Shown piece by piece: positions 1 to 5,468 of a stretch of 6,199 bases of DNA. This DNA is from JAYSSF01 sp043720715 (lineage in GTDB: Bacteria > Patescibacteriota > Gracilibacteria > Absconditabacterales > Absconditicoccaceae), in assembly GCA_043720715.1 (NCBI GenBank), contig JAYSSF010000048.1:1-6199 (forward strand). The letters run 5' to 3'. A program made the position numbers and the translations under genes. Every line of letters begins with the position of its first letter. Position 1 is the first letter of the stretch. Under the pieces are notes generated by a model. The model saw nothing but the letters and a program-made list of their open reading frames with translations. It searched no databases and had not been told where the DNA came from.

Positions 1-112
1 AAGAACATTCTAAGTTGCCATTAATGATCTAGTGTAACTACCAATCATGACAATCTCACATTTCAAGAAGAATCCGCAATAAAAGAGCAACTTAGGATAA
101 TTAAGAAAGACG
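1..112. other. non-coding left edge, downstream of the photolyase gene
   Basis: No reading frame on either strand gives a credible protein, even with UGA as Gly. The stretch holds a 9-bp inverted repeat, CTAAGTTGC at 10-18 and GCAACTTAG at 87-95, whose arms lie 68 bp apart. On the minus strand the second arm sits about 18 nt past the photolyase stop, next to a short T-rich run. It is too weak and too widely spaced to call a terminator. Confidence 0.4.
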
Positions 113-1510
113 CTATGAAATAGTATCAACAAATTCCTGAGCTTGCTGTCTAATCTTCTCGATATCCATCTTAGCAAGATTACTCACAATATATGGTTGG
201 CGTTTAAACAAGTCACGATGCTGATCAATAAAATTCCAATACAGATAATTCATCGGACAAGCTGTAGGTCACTCTTTGACTTTGGGGTCATAGTAGCATG
301 AGTCACAATAGTCTGACATCTTGTGGATATAATTTGCCGATGAGATATATGGTTTGGTGGCGAGGTTTCCTCCATCTGCAAACTGCGACATCCCCAATAC
401 ATTGGGTGTCACCACCCACTCAAATGCATCAGCGTACATCTCCCAAAACCATTTATTGACATCATGAGGATTATATCACATCAGTAGGGTAAAATTACCA
501 ATGATCATAAGTCTGGTGATGTGGTGACTATATGCTGTATTCTTGACCATCTTGAGAACATGATTGACACAGTTCATCTGCAGAGGACTGGTCTCTGGCC
601 ACCAGAACCACTGGGGTAATGCACGGGTATGATTGAGGGAATTTTGCTGATAGATCGTATCTTTGTAATACCAAAATCGATGATACATATATTCTCTCCA
701 TCACAGAATCTGACGGATAAATCATTCTTTATTATTGATTGCGGTGTCTGACTGAGCGACTGCTTGGATCACTTCTCGAGGAGTCAATAGACCAAAGTTG
801 ATACTGGTGCTCAGGAGCGAGTGATAGACTGTATCATTGTGCTGATACATCGCATCTTCCAGCTCTCCAAAACGATCAAGCTTGACTGAAACAAACTGAT
901 CAAGTACAGTAAGAGCCTGACTATGACTCGTAGGATACACAATCTCATCTCACTTCACACTAAAATGTTTATCAAAAGATCTATTATCTGCATCGTAGTT
1001 TCGTGTACCTCATAGTGGCTTGTCGCCATCCATCAATACATCATATTTGCGTCTCATCCAACGATAAAACACTTCCATCACTGGTGGCTTCTCCCACTGA
1101 GTCAGAAATGCTTGATGATCAAGAAGAAATTGGGTATTGGGTCTGAGCTCAAGAGTAATCTGATCAGCGCTAAGCTTGTCTTGTAGTGAGATGATATGAT
1201 TAAGCAGTGTCGGTTCACTAGGAGTCATGACCACCACTATATCTACCCCATGAGACTGACAATATCCCACGAGTCACTGATGATAGGATGAGACTGGCTG
1301 CCAGTGTGCTGATTTACCCGACTGTGTAAGCTCTTGGATCAAGTGCTTACTCGCATCATACTCGATCTGCTGAGAGTGCGGATTGAGTGTGAGTGGTCAG
1401 TATGGTCAGTATGGTGCTTTACTACTATGCAAAAACACATACTGATCGACATCATCGTAGCAGTAACAGGCATTGAGCTGATCATAGATAATTCGTTGTG
1501 CTTTCATCAT
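113..1510 (-). CDS. iron-sulfur photolyase/cryptochrome (FeS-BCP, PhrB-like), UGA read as Gly
   Basis: Cytoplasmic flavoprotein predicted to repair UV photoproducts, probably (6-4) lesions, by light-driven electron transfer. It has 465 aa, slightly short of the roughly 500 usual in the family, and ends in TAG. The N-terminal antenna-type domain begins MMKAQRIIYDQLN, matching the family's GDQLN start. Next come EVFYRWMRR and LMDGDKPLGG (about 157-172), FIRQILGWREY, then NHTRALPQWFW and YSHHITRLMIIGNF in the FAD-binding helical domain. Four cysteines, Cys314, Cys402, Cys405 and Cys418, have the same spacing (88, 3, 13) as the 4Fe-4S ligands recalled for Agrobacterium PhrB (350, 438, 441, 454). 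Nine in-frame UGA codons lie at 1406, 1397, 1274, 1010, 950, 722, 701, 476 and 269 (low coordinates). Several fall on conserved glycines, such as PLGG, LGWREY and NFTLLMG. The start is chosen for the family fit and a GGGG purine run about 6 nt upstream. Substrate preference cannot be read from the sequence. Confidence 0.93.
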
Positions 1511-1527
1511 ATTACCCCATATTTAAT

Positions 1528-1565
1528 AAAAAAACACTTCACCACAAAGTAGTGAAATGTTTTTG
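1528..1565 (-). terminator. intrinsic terminator after the DLH lipoprotein gene
   Basis: On the minus strand, about 33 nt past the DLH stop, a hairpin pairs CAAAAACA-TTCAC with GTGAA-TGTTTTT. It has one A/C mismatch and a small inner stem closing an AAA-type loop. A run of seven T follows (complement of A at 1528-1534). The A/T runs make it nearly symmetric, so it could also act weakly on the plus strand. It separates the DLH transcript from the photolyase gene, which begins only 17 nt beyond. Confidence 0.75.
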
Positions 1566-1597
1566 ATAATCAACTAACAATCTACTGAGAATGTAAT

Positions 1598-2464
1598 TTA
1601 CGAACCTAAATTAGTCTTCAAGAACTGTAGAGTCTTGCTCCATGCATCAAGTGTCGCTTCTTTTTTGAATGCCTGACCTGTAGGATTGGCAAATGCATGA
1701 TTTGCACCAGAGTAGATCGTAATATCATATCATGTTCATCATTGATTAGCAAGTGCTTGTTCAAATGCATTAACAGATGCTGGTGGGATACCATTATCAA
1801 GCTCTGCAAAGATACCAAGTAATGGACGATTGATCGTAGCGATTTGACCAGTCGACGTAGGAAGTCTACCATAATAGACTACTGTCGCATCCAATGAGTC
1901 AGATGCCGCACTTAATTCTAATGATTGTTTACCTCAAAGACACCATCACAGTGACGCCACCTTGGTACTATTGAGTGACCTCAGATACTGCTCCGCTGCC
2001 AATAAATTACGAGTAGATGCTTCTTGATCCAGTGACGAAGACAATGTCTTAGCTTGATCCATATCGACCGCTACTTGTCCATTATACAGATCTACTGCAA
2101 GTACTTTATAGCCATTCATCGCAAGTACCTCTGCCATCTGCTTGATATTATCATTGAGTCACCGTCGTTCATGGATGATCACTACTCCTGGAGCATCTGG
2201 AGCGTTAGCTGGCTGTGCAAGATATCATTGTACTCATGTCGTATATTCCACCAAACCAGTAGTTATCTGTTGTGGATTAGCTGGAGCAAGTAGCTCTACT
2301 GTACCAATCTTCGATCATGATTGCTCTTGAGCGTCTTTGGTGGCCATATCCATTGCATGTTGATGCTCAAATTGACTATCCGTCAGATGTTTGTCCGACT
2401 GGTGAGTACATCAAACCAGCACTACCATCATAAGCATGATTCATACCATCATTGTTGTTTTCAT
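1598..2464 (-). CDS. dienelactone hydrolase family lipoprotein, UGA read as Gly
   Basis: Alpha/beta-hydrolase of the dienelactone hydrolase family (PF01738), 288 aa including a lipoprotein leader; it probably hydrolyses an ester or lactone outside the membrane. Residues 1-18 form a hydrophobic signal peptide ending in LVG, followed by Cys19 (lipobox LVGC); the lipobox glycine is a UGA. A Gln/His-rich linker leads into the domain at GVQGYLAQPA (about 80-90), then VVIIHERRGLND with Glu99, and GYKVLAVDLYNGQVA. The nucleophile elbow is GWCLGG with Cys175, the acid is Asp223 in AELDNG and the base is His256 in GANHAF. The 48-residue Cys-to-Asp spacing matches the classical enzyme. Eleven UGA codons are in frame, including three within five codons at NQGGTGY (about 241-246). 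The start gives the complete leader and has no clear Shine-Dalgarno; an (AT)8 tract ends 8 nt upstream. The gene is flanked by terminators on both sides, so it is probably transcribed alone. The natural substrate is unknown. Confidence 0.93.
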
Positions 2465-2471
2465 GGAATTG

Positions 2472-2487
2472 ATATATATATATATAT
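2472..2487. repeat. (AT)8 dinucleotide tract upstream of the DLH start
   Basis: Sixteen bases of perfect AT repeat lie between the terminator of the upstream ytxJ and the DLH start codon, ending 8 nt before the ATG. The tract contains possible -10-like TATATT words but no defined promoter. Slippage here could alter promoter or leader spacing; that is inference. Confidence 0.85.
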
Positions 2488-2489
2488 GA

Positions 2490-2516
2490 TAAAAAAGCAC
2501 CCACTGAGGATACTTA
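2490..2516 (-). terminator. intrinsic terminator after the first ytxJ copy
   Basis: Minus-strand RNA AAGUAUCC-UCAGU-GGGUGCUU forms an 8-bp stem with two G-U wobbles and a 5-nt loop, followed directly by a run of T (complement of A at 2491-2496). It lies about 30 nt past the ytxJ stop and ends the oxidoreductase-ytxJ transcript. Confidence 0.75.
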
Positions 2517-2544
2517 AATGATATAAATAATCAACTAATCAGTA

Positions 2545-2916
2545 CTACGATTTTCTCGTATCATTCCACCCGAGGAGATACTGACGAAACCATCCTGTCG
2601 TAATCGTGAGATGTGATGCATAAGCAACTAGTTTCCCACCACGGAAGATCAGAACCTGAGGTGACTCATGACGAACTCAGATCAAGTCAGCTACCTCATA
2701 CTTCAAATCACCAGTGCGATGTACATCAAGCAGATAGATCTCTTCCAGATTGAGCTCTTCGATGATTTGTCAAACATTACGACATGCTTTGTCAGAAATA
2801 CTACAGGTGCTGGAGTGCTTATAAATGATAAAATCCGAGCAACAGTGAGTCCCTGAGAAGGGAGACCCAGAGGCTAGTAATTGTTCAAATTGTATCAGTG
2901 ATGTGAGGAGCTTCAT
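2545..2916 (-). CDS. ytxJ: YtxJ/BrxC-family monothiol bacilliredoxin, copy 1, UGA read as Gly
   Basis: Small thioredoxin-fold protein (123 aa) of the YtxJ family (formerly DUF2847), in Firmicutes a bacilliredoxin that removes bacillithiol from protein mixed disulfides. The signature region is FIIYKHSSTCSISDKAC, with the reactive Cys38 in TCSIS and a second cysteine at 45. The conserved VRHESPQVLIFRGGK and ASHLTITTGWF follow. Two UGA codons give glycine, at NVGQ and LIGVRHESP. The gene ends in TAG. It starts 24 nt past the oxidoreductase stop and is followed by a terminator, so the two genes are probably co-transcribed. No clear Shine-Dalgarno is visible. Against the other copy (4428-4778) it has about 86 of 95 identical residues from SDF onward. 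It also carries about 9 extra residues near 18-26 (SPFSGTHCC), which add two vicinal cysteines. Whether this bacterium makes or scavenges bacillithiol cannot be told from the window. Confidence 0.9.
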
Positions 2917-2940
2917 TATACACAAGTTACTACAATATAT

Positions 2941-4311
2941 TTATATCTTTGGGATACTATGACTCACATCAAACACACTTGGATCAAATTGCTCTCATCA
3001 CATCATACGACCAATCTTATATCATCAGTATATCGAAGTGAGGATGCCTACACCATTACATCACAAGTTCAACCATAGACGTGGATTATATGGATGAGGT
3101 CAGACCATCCTCAATCATGTCTTGGTATAGCCCATCAAACCATGTCGACGAAATACCTCACTATGATCTTGGATCGTATGCTTATAGTAGGTGTTAAGGA
3201 AGTTCATGTTTTGATCATGAGCTCGCTCAGGATGATCTGCAGTATGATCATATGGTGGCTCCTCAAGCAATTGTTCAGGTCATCATACAGATACCAGTGT
3301 ATAAGATTGATCTCCGAGCTGATACGGCCTACGAGTAAAATAAAAATAAACATCATATTCTGTCTCGCTAGCGAGATCATTGGTAGGCATAAAATAACTG
3401 ATTGCTAGCGGGCGATATGATGTATTACGATCACAGTATGCACTCATGTATCATACATTGCCATAGATAGCATCATGAAACAAACTATCAATCGCATTAC
3501 CATCATGATTTACAATTTCAAAATGCTCAAATCCATTGGTGCATAAGATAATATGCTGAGCGTCTGATCATCATTGAGAAGAGCTGATCCTGACTTGATC
3601 ATGGTATAAATCGATACGATTAATGGGAGTATGCTCACGGATCGTCAGCCTATCATGATAATGAGTCAGCATCCATTGTACGAGATATTCACACAACGCT
3701 GCTGAGTTGATCACTGCTTTACGACAGACAAGCACAGCCTTGAATTGATTACTATCTGTCTCCAAATGATCTGCAATCTGCTCAGCCGTCATCATCTCAA
3801 ATATACCCGGATAGTCCTGTGACCACTGCGTCAACTGAGGATGAGTATCAAGAATAAATATCGCATCAAAAGAGCTTTTTCACTGTTCTCTGAGGAGTTT
3901 TTTGCGTAAATGGTGTTCGATTTGCTCGTCAGTACTACATCATGCATAGCCTAGCTGAGAGTGAAACGGCACTGGACAATCAGTATAATCAATAATATCT
4001 ACCAGTACATCTCGAGCAGTAAATACTGCCTGCTGTGCGTCTGCTGCCATCTGTAGTCCATACTCCTGTACAATATCATCTCGATCCTTCTCAAAATATG
4101 GCGCTACTTGACCGGCATTATGCCCAGTTGCTCCACGAGCAATCTGGCGTGCCTCATACACTGAGACTGATTGAGCAGTATGTTTGAGAATATGATATGC
4201 TGTCATCACGCCTGCAATTCATCATCAGATAATAGCGATATCTGATTGAGTCTGGTGACTGTGATACGGATGGCGTGGTACAAGCTGCGCAAGTCGAGGT
4301 GAACGATTCAT
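2941..4311 (-). CDS. FAD-dependent oxidoreductase, DAO/DadA type, UGA read as Gly
   Basis: Flavoprotein of the D-amino-acid oxidase/glycine oxidase (DAO) superfamily, 456 aa, expected to oxidise an amine or amino acid; the substrate is not identifiable. After a 22-residue leader, the Rossmann motif DIAIIGGGIAG lies at 24-34, with Glu53 at the end of the second strand placed to bind the FAD ribose. RGATGHNAGQV follows at 59-69. The middle part is the substrate-domain region. The C-terminal FAD-closing segment has GLMGYTKTGLRMVGP (391-405), NLGCNGVGI (416-423) and YGGYKIGRMMGG (428-439). About 17 of 33 glycines are UGA. They include three UGA in a row (4219-4227) encoding the GGG of the nucleotide-binding loop, and paired UGA at 3568, 3280, 3022 and 2995. 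The gene ends in TAA. It lies between two ytxJ copies, 24 nt before the downstream one, and has a recognisable promoter. No Shine-Dalgarno is evident. There is no signal peptide, so it is probably cytoplasmic. Confidence 0.92.
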
Positions 4312-4338
4312 AATAATCTAATACTGCTAAATAATATA

Positions 4339-4367
4339 AGTATACTATCCGACTGGATAATATGCAA
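4339..4367 (-). promoter_or_regulatory. sigma70-type promoter of the oxidoreductase-ytxJ unit
   Basis: On the minus strand TTGCAT (4362-4367) and TATACT (4339-4344) are separated by exactly 17 nt. The -10 box lies 27 nt before the oxidoreductase ATG. The spacer contains a perfect interrupted palindrome, TATCC-GACT-GGATA (4346-4359), which could be a repressor site or incidental. Confidence 0.6.
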
Positions 4368-4368
4368 A

Positions 4369-4389
4369 TATCTCAGCATCTATGAGATA
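4369..4389. promoter_or_regulatory. 7-bp inverted repeat just upstream of the oxidoreductase -35 box
   Basis: TATCTCA and TGAGATA flank a 7-nt centre and abut the -35 hexamer at 4362-4367. The element lies between the end of ytxJ copy 2 and the promoter. It has no T run on the minus strand, so an operator or activator site fits better than a terminator, though both are guesses. Confidence 0.4.
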
Positions 4390-4427
4390 AGATTGTTTGA
4401 CTTTGACGGGGGAATATAATCACTACT

Positions 4428-4778
4428 TTATGATATCATAGCTCTCGTATCGTTCCACCCCAAGAGATGCTGACGAAACCATCCTGTTGTAATTGTAAGA
4501 TGTGATGCATGCGCAATAAGCTTTCCTCCACGGAAGATCAATACCTGAGGTGACTCATGACGAACTCAGACTAAGTCAGCTACTTCATACTTCAAATCTC
4601 ACGTCGTAAGTACATCGAGTAAATAGATCTCTTCCAAGCTTAGTTCATGGATGATTTGTCCTACATTACGGCATGCCTTATCACTAATATTGCAGGTGCT
4701 TGAATGTTTGTAAATGATAAAGTCAGACTGACTATCTAGTAGTATTTGTGCTTGATCAATGGTGGTGAGGAGTTTCAT
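4428..4778 (-). CDS. ytxJ: YtxJ/BrxC-family monothiol bacilliredoxin, copy 2, UGA read as Gly
   Basis: 116-aa paralogue of the copy at 2545-2916, a thioredoxin-fold protein of the YtxJ family. The active-site segment FIIYKHSSTCNISDKAC places Cys29 and Cys36; VRHESPQVLIFRGGK and ASHLTITTGWF follow. Two UGA codons give glycine, at TTGDLKYE and LVGVRHESP. At TTGD copy 1 uses GGT, and where copy 1 has UGA in NVGQ this copy uses GGA. The copy lacks the 9-residue insertion of copy 1 and so looks closer to the family form. It ends NDTRAMIS then TAA. The chosen ATG matches the paralogue's MKLLT start and has GGGA about 5 nt upstream; an in-frame GTG 18 nt earlier is less likely. It lies downstream of the tRNA-Gly region and 116 nt before the oxidoreductase. 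No terminator is clear after it. Confidence 0.9.
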
Positions 4779-4856
4779 AGTTCCCAGATAATACACATCA
4801 CACGATCTATTGCGAGAAAAAAATCATTACATCCGAAGACGCAAAGATTTTATGTA
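4779..4856 (-). repeat. copy of the tRNA-Gly terminator region between tRNA remnant and ytxJ
   Basis: The segment at 4817-4850 closely matches the tRNA-Gly terminator at 5011-5047: both have an A run, TC(A/G)TTACATC, CGAAGA, CAA and GATTTT in order. Its hairpin is reduced here (AAAATC paired with GATTTT), so termination before ytxJ copy 2 may be leaky. The remaining bases are the ytxJ leader, with a TATTAT word about 10 nt upstream of the ATG. No gene is seen. Confidence 0.55.
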
Positions 4857-4901
4857 GAGTGGATTATCCCGGCAAAACCGGGACCACCTTATCCATGGCA
4901 A
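4857..4901 (-). pseudogene. degenerate 3' half of tRNA-Gly
   Basis: This aligns with the 3' half of the intact tRNA-Gly at 5048-5124. It shares TTGCCATGGATAAGGT (anticodon loop and 3' stem strand), followed by a five-pair CCCGG/CCGGG stem in the T-arm position and AATCCACTC in place of ATTCCGCTC at the acceptor end. The 5' side of the anticodon stem no longer pairs, the T loop is short, and no matching acceptor 5' strand or D arm exists. A functional tRNA is therefore not expected. The homology continues into a copied terminator downstream. Confidence 0.5.
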
Positions 4902-5009
4902 AACTATTTCAATTCCCCCTGAAACCATAGGGAATCCCTTTAGGGGTAAGGGGGACGCCCCGCAGGAAGTACTATTGGGGTATACGGCATAGCCGAGGGG
5001 GGGTTTAGC
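4902..5009. other. GC-rich insert between tRNA-Gly and its partial copy
   Basis: About 108 bp much richer in G and C runs than the surrounding DNA. It contains short self-complementary blocks, such as AGGGA-A-TCCCT, CCCCT/AGGGG and CGGC-ATA-GCCG. It has no ORF with family features. With the flanking direct repeats (4817-4901 and 5011-5092) it looks like inserted or duplicated material. A structured RNA is possible, but no known family is recognised. Confidence 0.4.
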
Positions 5010-5048
5010 AAAAAAAATCGTTACATCACGAAGATACAACGATTTTTT
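5010..5048 (-). terminator. intrinsic terminator of the tRNA-Gly gene
   Basis: An 11-bp perfect inverted repeat (AAAAAATCGTT at 5012-5022 and AACGATTTTTT at 5038-5048) flanks a 15-nt loop. On the minus strand it begins at the encoded CCA of the tRNA and ends in a T run. The stem is A/T rich at its base. Confidence 0.7.
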
Positions 5049-5124
5049 GGAGCGGAATACGCGACTCGAACGCGCAACCTCATCCATGGCAAGGATGTGC
5101 TCTAGCCAATTGAGCTAATTCCGC
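5048..5124 (-). tRNA. tRNA-Gly(GCC) with encoded CCA
   Basis: A 77-nt cloverleaf. The acceptor is a perfect GCGGAAT/ATTCCGC and the D stem is GCTC/GAGC. The anticodon stem CATCC/GGATG carries loop TTGCCAT (anticodon GCC). The T stem is GCGCG/CGCGT with loop TTCGAGT. The discriminator is U, as usual for bacterial tRNA-Gly, and CCA is encoded. It reads GGC and GGU; it cannot read UGA, which needs a UCA-anticodon tRNA-Gly that is not in this window. A TTGACA lies upstream on the minus strand (5191-5196), but no convincing -10 follows at normal spacing. A partial copy of its 3' half lies downstream at 4857-4901. Confidence 0.97.
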
Positions 5125-5468
5125 AGAACATAGTTCGAGGAATTCTTAATTCCTGAATTACAATTCCTAACTTGGCTGACATCCATGTATTGTCAAATAA
5201 CTATATTATTAAGATAATCTTGAGCATAAAGTATATACTTCATAAACACAAAATAACTAGAGTAGTATAATATTTGACTACGTAGTAAATCGAATCACGA
5301 GTCACAAACAATTCTTGAAATTGTTTGATCGATTTACTATAATACTTCTATCCGAGGATAGAGTGTCACATATATATCCAAAGCATCGGAATTTTCAAGT
5401 GAAATTTTACTCAAAGAAAAAAGAAGCAGAGGTCGAAAACGACATACTTCCTATTAATTGTAGATTTT
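5125..5468. other. non-coding stretch rich in palindromes
   Basis: Between the tRNA and the right-hand gene I find no convincing gene. The stretch holds GGAATT-CTT-AATTCC (5139-5153), a perfect palindrome AAGTATATACTT (5229-5240) and ACTACGTAGT (5277-5286). It also holds the nested repeat and promoter at 5283-5343, a hairpin TCTATC-CGAG-GATAGA just after that promoter, and a near-perfect AATTTTCA/TGAAATTT repeat (5390-5407). A plus-strand frame starting with TTG at 5315 is open but runs antisense into the next gene and shows no family features. Confidence 0.6.
5283..5343 (+). promoter_or_regulatory. plus-strand promoter embedded in a nested inverted repeat
   Basis: TTGAAA (5315-5320), 17 nt, then TATAAT (5338-5343) makes a good sigma70-type promoter facing right. 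It is embedded in a two-tier inverted repeat. The outer arms are TAGTAAATCGA (5283-5293) and TCGATTTACTA (5329-5339). The inner arms are CAAACAATT (5305-5313) and AATTGTTTG (5319-5327) around a 5-nt loop. An 11-nt bulge lies on the left side. The -35 and -10 overlap the arms, as an operator would. The transcript would run antisense to the gene at 5469-6032. Confidence 0.5.

Noticed and set aside
1394..1414. Tandem 9-bp repeat TGGTCAGTA as a possible array
   Set aside because: There are only about two units, and they encode the YGPYGP repeat within the photolyase. There is no CRISPR-like repeat-spacer pattern anywhere in the window.
1334..1552. Plus-strand ORF opposite the photolyase start
   Set aside because: It is the antisense shadow of the photolyase N-terminus; its WSVWSVW repeat is the complement of the YGPYGP codons.
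1618..1872. 84-aa minus-strand ORF inside the DLH gene
   Set aside because: It is out of frame with the DLH domain, which continues intact through this region to its Asp and His catalytic residues.
3094..3408. 104-aa plus-strand ORF
   Set aside because: It lies wholly antisense to the conserved C-terminal part of the oxidoreductase and has no family features.
113..4311. Rows of short minus-strand ORFs that could be read as pseudogenes or frameshifts
   Set aside because: The fragments lie in one frame, are separated only by TGA, and join into complete proteins with all catalytic or binding motifs when TGA is Gly. Selenocysteine is excluded by the number of sites and the residue demanded by each family.
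4827..5087. 86-aa minus-strand ORF over the tRNA and GC-rich insert
   Set aside because: It starts inside the intact tRNA-Gly gene and runs through terminator and repeat DNA; the protein has low complexity and no recognisable motif.
5168..5196. tRNA promoter from TTGACA at 5191-5196
   Set aside because: No acceptable -10 lies 16-18 nt downstream on the minus strand, so only the -35 word is noted.
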